Assembly (NCBI GenBank): GCA_951799425.1
Contig: OX637399.1
Span: 18,822,001-18,886,000, forward strand
Length of the DNA: 64,000 nucleotides
Reading direction: 5' to 3'
Source: Ilex aquifolium
Lineage: Eukaryota > Streptophyta > Magnoliopsida > Aquifoliales > Aquifoliaceae
In this document: in pieces, positions 25,101 to 37,806 of the stretch
Position numbering within the stretch: the stretch's first letter is position 1
Layout: each line of letters begins with the position of its first letter
Program-made: the position numbers and the translations under genes
Notes under the pieces: model-generated
Told to the model about the DNA's origin: nothing
The model's input: only the letters and a program-made list of their open reading frames with translations
Databases searched by the model: none

Positions 25101-28100
25101 CCCTTCCACTTGTGGAAAGAGGAAGTATTTAAGAAAATTGGAGATTGGTTTGAAGGATTTGTAAAGGTGACTCGTAGTACTCTAGGTCAACAGAATTTGT
25201 TTATGTTAAGTTTAAAGATTTAACACAATATTAGAGAAAGACGGAGAGTGGTAAAAAACTTAACCTACCTCTCACAAACCACTTGTATTTATAGTTAACT
25301 CATAATAATACAAAAGACGTATATACCCTCTAATATTTACACATAATACCCTAATACTCTTAACACTCCCTCTCAAGCTGGATTATATATATCATATAAT
25401 CCAAGCGTAGACCAAATTGCTGTAAGACGTATACGACTTAATGCTTTGGTAAACATATCTACAAGTTGATCTTCAGATTTCTCAAATGGAGTCGTAATCT
25501 CTCCAGCTACTATCTTGTCTCGAATAAAGTGACAATCAACCTCAATGTGTTTGGTTCTCTCGTGAAACACTAGATTGACAGCGATATAGATAGCTGTCTG
25601 GTTGTCACAGAACAACTGTAAAATAGGTTGAACTGGAAATCCAATTTCCTGAAGGAAGTGTAGTAGCCAAGTCAACTCACTCGTCGTATGTGCCATTGCC
25701 CTATACTCAGCCTCAGCACTGGATCTCGCTATCACGGGTTATTTCTTACTTGTCCATGAGACAACGTTACCTCCTAAGAAAGTACAATAACCAGTGGTTG
25801 ATCTCCGATCAGAAGGAGAGTCAGCCTAATCAGCATTTGAGAAACCTTCCACTCTAAGATGTCCATTGGCTCGATATAACAATCTAAGGCCAGGAGCACG
25901 TTTGAGATATCGCAGAATATGAGTAACTGCCTCCTAATGTGGTACTCTAGGAGACCCCATAAACTGACTTACTATATTGATTGCATAGAAAATATCCAAT
26001 CGAATAATAGTGAGATAATTGAGCTTCCCAACCAATCTGCGATACCGACCCGGATTCTCAAAAAGTACACCATCATCTATCAACAGTTTCTGATTCGGAT
26101 CCATATGAACATCAATCGGTCTGTCACCCAGTAAACCTGCTTCCTCCAGCATGTCAAGTACATATTTCATCTGGAATAAACAAATACCCTGTTTAGATCG
26201 ACCCACCTCAATACCCAAGAAATATCTGAGTTTTTTCAAATCCTTAGTATAAAATCGGTCATGCAGGAAGGTTTTTAACTTGACAATCCCCTCATAATCA
26301 TTTTCAGTAATCACAATATCGTCTACATAGACCACCAATAGAACATATCCAACATCCGTTTGTCTATGAAATACAGAATGGTCTGTTTGACATCGAAGAA
26401 GATCAAACTCTAAAACTGCATCTGAAAACTTACCAAACCATGCCCTTGATGACTGCTTCAAACCATACAAAGATTTCTTTAACTGACATACAGTCTTACC
26501 GTACTCCCCCTGAGTAGTAAACCCAGGTGGTTGCTCCATGTATACCTCTTCAACCAAGTCACTATGTAGGAAGGCATTCTTGACATCTAACGGAAACAAG
26601 GGCCAATCAAGATTAGCAGCCAAAGAAATCAAGGTACGAACAGAGGAACTTTTGGCAACAGGAGAGAAAGTCTCCTCATAATCAACACCATAGGTTTGAG
26701 TAAAGCTCTTTGCAACAAGCCGGGCTTTGAGACGCTCCACAGAACTATCCGGATGAAATTGAATAGTATACACCCAACGACAACCAACGGTTCGTTTACC
26801 AGGAGGTAAAGGAACGAGATCCCAAGTCCCATTATGATGTAAGACATCCATCTCTTCCATAGTTTTCCTCCAACCCGGATCAGATAATGCATCCTGTTAG
26901 TGCTTAGGGATAGAGATAGTAGATAATTGAGAGGTAAAACATGAGAAGACAGGAGACAAGGCATTATATGAAACAAAATGAGCAATGGGATGATTAGTAA
27001 CACACGAACGAGTACCTTTTCGAAGAGCAATAGGTAAATAGTCTAAATTACCTGATGTACTAGGATTAGCAGACGGCAAGGAAGACGGTACGGGTACCTC
27101 AGTCGATGGGCGAGGACGACGAGAGTATACACGAAGAGGTAAAGTAGATGGTAACACAGTAGGCAACGAAATATCTGACGGTGAGGGAAGAGATGGTGGT
27201 ACAAGAGATGACCCAAAGTCCAGATCCAAAGGCCGAGCAGGTGCCAAAAAATATGGAACAGATTCCTCAAACGTGACATCATCACTAGTAAAGTATCGTT
27301 GTAGGAAAGGATTATAGCAACGATACCCTTTCTGTGTGCAGGAGTATCCAAGAAATACACATTTGGTAGCCCGAGGGTCAAGTTTATCAAACCCAGGGGT
27401 CAAGTTTATCAAACCCAGGGCCCAAGCTCTGAACATAACAGACACACCCAAAAACCTTAGGAGTTAAGGAAAATAAGGACTTACCAGGGAAAAGAACAGA
27501 ATATGGACTTTGTCCGTTTAACACAGAGGATGACATATGATTAATAAGATGACAAGCAGTGAGAACAACATCACTTTAAAAACATCGGAGAATATTCATC
27601 TGGAATAATAGTGCACGGGTGATTTCCAACAAATGACGGTTCTTGCGTTCAGCAACACCATTTTGTGGAGAGGTGTAAGCACAAGAAGTCTGATGAATAA
27701 TGTCAATTTTACGAAGATAAGCTGAAAATGATCAGATTCATATTCCCGAGCATTATCAGAACGTAAAATACGTATACGAAAATCATACTGAGTTTTTATT
27801 TCCTTGCGAAAGGTCTCAAATATAGAGAATAATTCAGAACGGACTTTCATCAGAAACAACCATGTCACACGAGAATAATCATCCACAAATGACACAAAAT
27901 AAGGATATTTATTAGAAGAAATATTCTTTATTGGACCCCATACATCAGAATGTACCAACTTAAATGGACTAGACACACGATTATTAACTCTAGACTAAAA
28001 AGACACACGGTGATGCTTACTAAGTTGGCAAGCTTCACAAGACACATACGAAACATAATTAAGACTGGGAACTTGGCGTTTCAGATTTTGGAGAGAGGGA

Positions 28101-31100
28101 TGTCCAAGACGACAATGCCATTGAAAAAGGAGACAACGAGGTCTGTAGAGCCCGAGTAGGTGAATCAAGGTCAAAGTAATATAGGTCACCAGCTTCATGT
28201 CCCGTACCAATCTTACTCTTCGTCTTGAGATCCTGAAATACACAATAAGAGGGATAAAAGATTACAGAACAATTGAGAGAATGAGTAATCTTGCTAATGG
28301 AAAGTAAACTCAAAGGAAACTGAGGAACAAATAACACGAAAGATAAAGACATTAGGACTCAAGTGAGTAGTCCCCAAACCTGAAACTTTAGAACAAATAC
28401 CATTAACAAGAGTAACACTGTGTGGAAGTAGCAGACTGATAAATAGAAAAAACACCGGACGCACCAGTCATGTGGTCAGAAGCGCCAGAGTCTATGATCC
28501 AAGGACTGCGAGTGGAGGACAATAAACAAGTGGAAGCGGTACCTGACTGGGCAAAAGTAGCAGTGGAGAAAGATGGAACAGCTTGTTGCTGGGACAGGAA
28601 CTGAGCATACTCCTCTCGTTTAATAATAATCGACCCAGAGTCTGGTGGAGCTAACTGAGGTATGGAACCGAGGTGTCATCCTGATAGTAAACCTGATTAG
28701 TAGCACCAGAAGGTTTTCCATGTAAATCCCAACAGAAATCAACAGTGTGCCCTCCACGACCACAGTGAGTACAAGAGCGAGGTCCACTACAGCCCCCACG
28801 ACCACCCTTACGACCTCCTCGACCTCCACGACCACCACGATCACGGCCACCTCGAGAACTGTCACTATGGCTACTCGGGACAACAAGAGCTGAACGATCA
28901 GTGGGCACACCAGACTCCGTATTGGATGAACTGGTAGAGAAAGTAGCACGCTGCAAACGGGAGAAAACCTCCAATAGAGATGGAAGACTAGAACCACCAA
29001 AAATCTGAGAGCTAATAGACTCATATTCAGGTTTCAAACCAACTGAAAATCGGACAATATTCAAATTTTCATGTTGCTTCTGCCAAACTGCTGCATTAGT
29101 AGTAAAGGGGTGGTAGAGCTTCAACTCTTCACACACTCCCCGAACATGAGAGTAATAGTCCCCAAGACTCAGAGTACCCTGCTCTAGACGAAAATATTGT
29201 TTGCATACTTATATGCACGAGTGAAATTCCCATTGCCAGAGTACATGGTGGCCAAATGATCCCAAATCTCTTTAGCTGTGTCGAGATAAAGCAAAGTAGA
29301 ACTGATACTAGGCTCAATACTATTTAATAGCAATGAAATAATCTGCGCATCCTCTTGTTCCCATTTATCATACCCAGGAGTACCTTCCTTGGGTTTAATG
29401 TCCACTAAATATTTCTTAAAGCCTTTACCCTTGAGGAACACTTGAACAGATCGTGACCACAAAATATAATTAGTCCCATTAAGTTTAACAGATGTCATGG
29501 GACCATTAAGTAGAACCATAGGAGAAAAATTCGGTGGCATGGGTGGAATAAGATCAGACTGACTATCATCTTTTTTATTCTTGGGTTCCATAACATTACA
29601 ACAATAATAGAACCAAAGAAAAAAAAAGAAAGCAAGAATTGTGCCAAGAGACTAGAAAAAGAAATAATAGAACCAGTTAAGATACTGGACTTGAATCGTG
29701 AACTGGATGCTGGAACAGGATATGAGGCAACTGTTGTAGGGGTGAACCAGACCAGGGAGAGTTGTTGTGTGGCTGAACCGGACCAAAAGAGACTGCTGGT
29801 TGGCTGAACCGGACCAGAAAGAGTTGTTGGATGCCTGAATTGGACCAGAAAGAGCTGCTGGATGCCTGAACCGGACCAAGAAAGACTACTGGATGCTTGA
29901 ACCGGACCAAGAGAGACTGTTGTATGCTTGAACTGGTGCGAATTAGTCTGGAAGAGCTAAACACTGCTGAACCAAGCTGAATCAACCCTAAACCGGACCA
30001 GATTGAGATGAACCGGGATGAACCGGTTTCCTGAATGTACCGGTTTCCTGAAGGAACCGGTCTGCTAGTGGATCTGGACTGGGCTGACTCGACTGGGCTT
30101 GGGTCTTGATTGGGCTGGACTTGAGAATAACCCAACCCGCCTTAGCAACCCGACCCGTGATGCACAGTTCGTCTTCTTCACTGCTAGGGTTTCATTGAAA
30201 CCTTCGTTTAACGCAGCCGCCTCAACAACGCAACAACCGACGACAACGAGCAGCACCACTACCACAACGATGCAACCACCATGCTGCCATAGTAAACCGT
30301 CAAAAGCCAACACCTCCACCGATAATGGCGCAACACCACCACCACCGACGATGCACCACCACCACCACCTTAACGAATCGCAGTTAACAGAACGCAATTC
30401 ACGGAGCTACACCACACTTACACTCATGCGATCATTGCACCATCAACCACGATTTGAAGATCATGATCGTGGTGCTTACAACCAAGCCACGAAACAGCAG
30501 ACATAACAAAGAAGGAAAAAGAAAGAAAAGAAAAGAAACAAAAAATCAAAGAATCAAGTTTTTCAAAGGATTAACCTTGCTCTGATACCATGTTAAGTTT
30601 AAAGATTTAACACAATATTAGAGAAAGACGGAGAGTGGTCAAAAACTTAACCTACCTCTCACAAATCACTTGTATTTATAGTTAACTCATAATAATACAA
30701 AAGACGTATATATCCTCTAATATTTACACATAATACCCTAATACTCTTAACAGTTTTAAGCTAAGATTATGGTGAAGAGTTGTGAAAAAGGGTATTGTTC
30801 CAACATTATTCAACGTTGATTTTCAAGAAAAGAGGTATTTGCTCAAAATTAGGGTACTCTCCAGACTTGGAATTAATCCCAGTGATCGTTGGAGGTTGTA
30901 GAGATTGTATGGTAGCATGAAATCCCATACACTAGTCGCGAGGTAGAAGATGATGGCATGGCTAAGGATTTCATTTGTGATGGTTGAGTACTAATGATCA
31001 GATTTTTCATTTGTGATGGTTTAGATATAAAATATTTGCTTTATTTTTTATTGTTTGCTTTGCTTAGATGAAGTGCTTGCTTCGCCTCTCGTTTCTTGCT

Positions 31101-34100
31101 TAGGCCTCATGAGACTTGTTTGTTTCGGTTCGCTTCACGCATTAAATAGCACTGCTCGAACTTGTCATGTACATGTTTGTTTCATCATATTAGCCTCCTC
31201 AGTGGGAGCTCCAAAATGGACAAGAAAACGCCAATTTACAATTGTACTTGGATGCATTGATATCTTCTTTGAGTGAATATATGCATTGATATCCAAATGA
31301 AGTCTAATTGCTTAATGAAGTGTTGAAGCTTGGGTTTCTTCTCAGTCAATTGCAATTAGTGCTTTGTTTCTCATTAGGCTTTTTTTTTGCATCATTCTCT
31401 AGGGAATGAAACTATTACCAACTGGCAGGAAAAGTGCGTTCTACCTCACTGTATATGGATCAGTGGTGAGTAGTTTAATGTCATGAGAATTGTATTTTTG
31501 TTTCCAATTAGCAACTTATGTTTTTGAACAATTTTCCCTCAGCTTGGAGCAGGATCTTTTCTAGTACATTACTTTTCAATGCTGGTGGATTCAGTTCTTG
31601 TCAAATTTGGGCTGAGTGAAGAGATGCACAATCCTGTAAGCCCTATCATCTTACCATCTTTATTTTTTTATGCAATAAATACATGTCTGGCCTTTATAGT
31701 CAAGTTTTTAGATCCGCAATGTCGTTTGTATGAATAAGAGAGCTTAGTCGGACCTCTCCTTTTATGTGTGACCTTTTTCAATGTGTACCCCTTAATTGAG
31801 ACTTGACAGAATGGTCTATGATGTGGTAGTAATACCCTGCTACTAGACCTACCAGTTGTAAAAAGCTTCAAATCATGCACACGTGGTTTTTCTGAATGGG
31901 CCATTTTACCTCCTTTTATGTCTGTTTTTTGGTCGTGTCATTTTTTTCCCCTTTCCTTCCCTTCCTTTCCTCACATAGGAATTGAACAACCAGAGATGGC
32001 TAGTAATAGTCAATCTTTTAGGCCTAGTTGAAAATAATAATTTATATTTAACTTCTAATATATATAAACTTGCTAAAGTAAGAAAAAGAAAAACAAGAGA
32101 TATTAATCATATTAAATGTATAAAGAGTGAAAACTCTAGGCTTAGTGCAAAACGAGTAAATTAAAGAAAGGTTGAAGAATTATTTTAAAAAGTGATTAAA
32201 TGAAAATTATATAGGAAGCTTGGACATTGAGGAATATAGAAATCATAGGGAGATTAGAGAGAATATATTTTTTCGTAGAATTAAGATGTCGGAGGTAAAA
32301 GAGGCATTAAAGAGAATGAAGACTGGAAAAGTTTTAGCAATGGATGGTATTCCTATTGAGGTTTGGAAGTATCTATGGGACATTTGGATATCAGGGCTAA
32401 CTAAACTATTCAATAAAATTATAATGATTAAGAAAATACCCATGAGTGGAGGAAGAGTATTTTAGTACTTACATATAAGAATAAGGGAGGCATTCAAATT
32501 TGCACAAACTATCGAGGTATTAAACTAATGAGTCATACAATGAAACTTTGAGAAAGAGTAATGGAGCAAAGACTAAAGTTTGAAACAGTGGTATTTGAGA
32601 ATTAATTTGGATTTATGAACGGGAGATTAGCTATGGAAGCTTTATAGTTACTTCAGAGATTAATGAAGAGGTACAGAGAGAAAAATAAGAACCTTCATAT
32701 GATTTTTATAGACTTAGAGAAAACATATGATCGAGTCCCTAGAGATATTTTATGGAAGGTTCTAGAGAAGGAAAACGTTACTGATAGGTATATTGATGTG
32801 ATCTAGAATATGTATAAAAATGTGGTGAGAACAACGACAAAAGAGACTAATGAATTTTCGATTACTGTAGGCTTATTACATCGGGGATATACTTTGAGTC
32901 CATATCTTTTTGTCTTTGATTATGGATGAATTGACTAGACATATTCAGGATGAGCTTTAATGGTGTATGTTATTTGCGGATGATATTGTATTAGTTGATG
33001 AAAGTAAAGAAAAAATTAATAATAAACTAGAAATATGATGACAAACTGTAGAATAAAAAAGATTTAGAATAAGTAGGACTAAGTCTTGATATATGGAGTG
33101 TAACTTTAGTAAAAGGAGAGATTCAAGTCATAAAAGTAGTAAAAATTGAAGATCAAGAGATATCGAAGAGTCAACATTTTAAGTATTTAGGGTCTATTAT
33201 TCATAGTGTGTGAAATTGATTATGATGTTACTCATAGAATTATCGCGGGATGGATTAAATGGAGAATGCATCTGGGGTATTGTGTGATAGTGCATCTAGG
33301 GTGTTGTGTGATATTGCATCCGAGGTACTGTGTGAACATCCATAGAAACCGCTATGCTATATGGCATAAAGTGTTGGGCAACTAAGAAACAATACGTTGA
33401 CAATTTGAGTGGCAGAAATGAGAATGTTATGATAGATGTGTGGTAAAACTAGGAAATATGGAATTAAGAATGATATTATCTGTGAAGAAGTAGAGGTAGC
33501 TCCTATAGGGGATAAATTAAGGGAGAATCGACTTAGGTAGTTTAGACTTATCTATAGACGGCCTACTATGGTACCAGTGAGAAAATAATATAATAAATAA
33601 TAGTTATTGAAGGTAAGCGTAGGGGTAGAAGTAGACCAAAATTAACCTCAAGTGAAATAGTAAAAAAAGTGATAGAGATCGAAAGAGATTGGATAAACTT
33701 AAAGTGAAGAATTAAATTTTATTATTTGTTTTAGTATTATTTTATTAGTTAGAGAATATTTGTTTGATTATGATTATTAATTAGAGTTTGACTGAGAAAT
33801 TATTATAGAGTTTTAGTAGGATAGGAATTTGAGAGTTTGATTATAAAACTCTTTTAAAATTTTAGCAGGAGAATAATTTTTATTTTGGTAGGGGACTTGT
33901 TCTATAAATATCGATGTAATCCTCACTATTTTTATTAAAGTGTGATATAATAAAAATTATTTCTCTGTGGAGAATTGTGTGTTTTTTGATCGATTCCTTA
34001 CGTGGATGTGGTAAATCCCTTTCACCCCCTCTTCTTTCTACTTCTCTTTCTATTATCTGATTTCTAGTTCTTCTTGTCCAACATTAGTTTGGTATTAGAG

Positions 34101-37100
34101 CTTAATCTCAGGTCCGAATCTTTCTGATCACCGTTGACGACATTCGTTTCTTCTCGGTTATTGCTTTATAGAGGTTCATAGCATTGCAACAATCGTGTCT
34201 GTTCACCACCGTAGCCACGCCGACTATTCTTTTCATTAGATTTCTTGTCGTTGTGCCTTCTGGAGTGTTAGATCTATCATGCTGGATATTTTCTGGTGGT
34301 TGGCTGCCTTTTGAACTGTTGAAACTCGGCCGCTATTTTCTAGAGATCAAATTTTGGGAGACTAGGATATTGCTTCATAAGCCCTAATAGTGAAGAAGAA
34401 GACCCCTTGGTAGGTTATTGAAGTTTGATCAATCCATAAGTTAAAACAGCCAGCCCACTCCAACCTATTAAAAAAAAAAAAAAGGTTTTAAGGGGGCCGG
34501 TACCCTTTTTAGAAATTATAGGGCAGAAAGTATCACTTTTAAAAACATAAGTCAAAAAGTACACAACCCTTAACAAATCTCTAAAATACCCCCTTCAGTA
34601 AAATGGAACCGATTCCTGTATTTTTGCCTCCACAACCGAAACTTAAGGGATCTTATTCTCGATGTTATGATTGTCCATTCCAATTCCTCCATCTTCAACG
34701 TCACAGAAAGCAGGTCGCTCAAGCTAGGTCCTATACTAGTTGAGGTATTTAGTTGGAACTAGTTGGCGCCCAAGTGCTTTGCACGTGGGTCTTTTTAGTC
34801 TCTATTTTTGTTCTATTTTTTTAATCTTTTGTGATATGCATTTGGAGGCTTTTGCTTATATTGTGCATAATCATACTAAATATCACATTCTTATTTTATT
34901 ATTAAAAATTTAAGACCGGTCAATCTTAAAAAAAAGAAACAAAAACAAACTTTTTTGGCCAATCTAGTCTTTTATACTATAGTTCAAAAAAAAAATAAAT
35001 CTTGTATACTAAAAGGATTATAGTCTCCAACAAGAAATCTGTTATACATTATTCCTGCATTTATTCTTGTAGAAATTTTAAGTTCTCAAATTTGTCCATC
35101 TATAATTGATTTTATATTTTCAATTGTGGAATTGATGCATTTAGTGTCCCATGAGTATAGACGACATGGAAAAATTTTATTTAAAAACATTGGAGGATAT
35201 CGTGACCTGCAGTGGATGATAAATATGGTTTAGCAGGCAAACTTTTTTTCTTTGAAAACCTAAACACTCTTTTTTTATTCCGATAGAAAGAAAATAGTTT
35301 TATAACATAAAAAATTATGTTGTACTCTAGATTGAATTTAGACTCTTAGTAGCTATATATACATAACGTGACCCTTGTTATCTTCTACACCTCTTAAAAC
35401 AATTGACAAAATTACCCAACCTATATTCTTTTTTCTCTTCCTACATTCTTTTTCTTTCTAAACTATGAACATTCTTCAACATGAGAACAACATAACCTTG
35501 TGAACTAAACACATAGTAAATTTGACAAAAAAATTATAGGATCATCTATACCTTGTGAACTTAAAACTACGTCAATAATGAATTTTGTAACTAATAATTA
35601 TAGACAATGCCCAAATTAGATAAACTAAATGGAGGATTTCTATTTTTCATTGTATTGGGACCTTCTCAATTGTATTTATGTATTGAGATGAAGATAGGAG
35701 TCTAAATAGTGTTTCTATAATAAATCATTCATATAAGCTTCTCTTTTATTTTATTTTATTTATTTATTTTTTTTATGCGCACATGAGATGCTGGGTTTTT
35801 TATTTTTCTTATTGTTTCTAAAAAAAATAAAAACTTCAAATGTGGTCAAAAAGAAAAATCATAAATAAACTTGTTTACGACTAAAATATCAAAAATTCCA
35901 CAATTAGATCAGAAATTTGAGTGACTACAAAAAATCCACCCTCATCGATTGGGCCCATCAACGATGTCCACAAGATAGCCACACTAAGAAGACCAAGAAA
36001 AGAGATCAAAGACAATGAGTGACATGAATCCACAAACTTGTTACCAAACGTGTTGAGCTTGTCCAATTCGTCCAATTAAGTTACATAAATGGATTAATTA
36101 GTTTCTTATAAAGAATTGAATTAAACTTTAGAAGTTGCAAACATGTGTTTCTTATTTATGGAAAAATCATAGCACATGATAAGCATAAATTGAGCATTTT
36201 AAAAAATAAAAATTCTCTTTTTTTTTTTTTTTGGGGGGGGGGGGGAATGGGTCCCGAAATTGAATTCCACTCCTAGTAAATTTCAAAAATGGGTCCCGAA
36301 ATTGTAATATGTGATTTGTGAGCACTTTATTCTACCAATAGTTACATATTCCTTTCACATTGAATTTTGCTTCAAAAATATGTCAATAAACTAGATGAAG
36401 ATGTCTTTGAACAAATCCTCAATTGATACAACAATAAAACTACTCACAAAGCGTGATCATATGGGTTGAGGATGCTTTCATGGATAGTTGCGCAACCTCA
36501 AATCATGTAGAGGACTCAAAGGTTTGCCTAATGGCCATCATCTCATAATTGTTTGTGGGTTCGAACCTCAATGTCCCTCCTCCCCTCCGTTGTAACTACT
36601 AATAAAAAAAAACCCTTCAAAATCATATATAGGGAAGCAAAAACCGATGAAGAAAGATTGACCAGAGCATGAAAACTCCATAAATCATCATGTTTCAATT
36701 CGTGAGGAAAAAAAATCGTAAGCAGTGTTAGGACGTTAATAGTTAACTCGAATGCAACAACAATTGTCTACTCTGGATAGAAGCAAACCAAAAAATTAAA
36801 AAACAGGTACGTTAACTAACATGAATTTTATCATCTATGCCCACCAATTTTTACCGTTAATGAAATCCAAGCCAAGTCCCAACACTGACGTCCTAACCAC
36901 CATTGTGGAAGAAAAGGTTAGGATTCTCTAATAGCCTTTGATTGGTTGCTTATCTTATATAAACGAAAGGGAGGAAAGAGAAAGAAGAGTCATGACTAGT
37001 CTACCTAGTTTCTTTAACTGTGAATAATAATTTAGTGGTGAATAGGAACAGGTGGGGAAGTATGATACCATGTTGTAGATAGTAGTTAATGGAGTTATTA

Positions 37101-37741
37101 AATGATACATAGTGATCTTTAAAATTTTTAAAAGAGTAATGTAAGAATTTAAAATTTTCTAAATTTTAAAAATAGATAACAGTGAGTCAACAAAATTGAA
37201 GGTCCAGAGTCTTTATTCCTAGAAATGGAAGAGTCTAAGAGTTAAATATAAGATGATATGGCATGTTTGACATTATAAAATTACTAAAGGGCAAATAAGG
37301 AAATTAAAAGTTTTTTCTTTAAGTCACTTTGAGAAGAAAAAGGTTAGGCTTCTTTAATAGAATTTGATTGGTTGCTTATCTTATATAAACAAAGGTGAGG
37401 AAAACGAAAGAAGAGTCGTGACCCTATGTCTACCTACTTTCCTTAACTGTGAATAATAATTAGTATGATACCATGTTGTAGATAGTAGTTAATGGAGTTA
37501 TTAAATGATACATAGTGTTCTTTAAAATTTTAAAAATAGTAATGTAAGAATTTAAAATTTTAAAAATAGATAACAATGAGTCAACAAAATTGAAGGTCAA
37601 GAGTCTTTACTCCTATAAATGGAAGATTCTAAGAGTTAAATATAAGATGATATGACATGTTTGGCATTATGGAATTACTAAAGGGCAAATAAAGAAATTA
37701 ATTTTTTTTCTCCTTAAGCCAATTTTAAAAGTTTAAAAGTA

Positions 37742-37806
<65 letters not shown>

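Larger units (their letters stand above)
25204..30752 (-). mobile_element. Ty1/Copia LTR retrotransposon in NEMP intron 4, antisense to the gene
   Basis: Two 162-bp LTRs (25204-25365 and 30591-30752), tgttaag...cttaaca, differ at three positions by eye (98% identity). On the minus strand the right LTR is the 5' one: next to it lies the primer-binding site tggtatcagagc (about 30579-30590), complementary to initiator tRNA-Met. Next to the left LTR is the polypurine tract ttgagagggag (25367-25377). Order on the minus strand is gag, protease, integrase, RT, RNase H, the Copia order. Flanks gttta and gtttt are a target duplication with one mismatch. About 5.55 kb. Several stops and frameshifts show it is no longer autonomous. 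Confidence 0.92.

Noticed and set aside
29677..30135. Minus-strand ORF of 152 codons with repeated LVRF-type words.
   Set aside because: Produced by the tandem repeats of the Copia leader upstream of gag; no start linked to gag.
30099..30506. Plus-strand ORF of 135 codons, Thr/His-rich.
   Set aside because: Lies antisense in the Copia leader and arises from triplet-rich repeats; no domain pattern.
30579..30590. tRNA-like sequence next to the Copia LTR.
   Set aside because: It is the primer-binding site complementary to initiator tRNA-Met, not a tRNA gene.
25204..30752. Functional Copia element.
   Set aside because: Gag, protease, integrase and RNase H each carry a stop or frameshift.
36500..36612. 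A possible tRNA gene.
   Set aside because: A and B boxes exist but no cloverleaf or acceptor stem can be drawn, so it is listed as a SINE candidate only.
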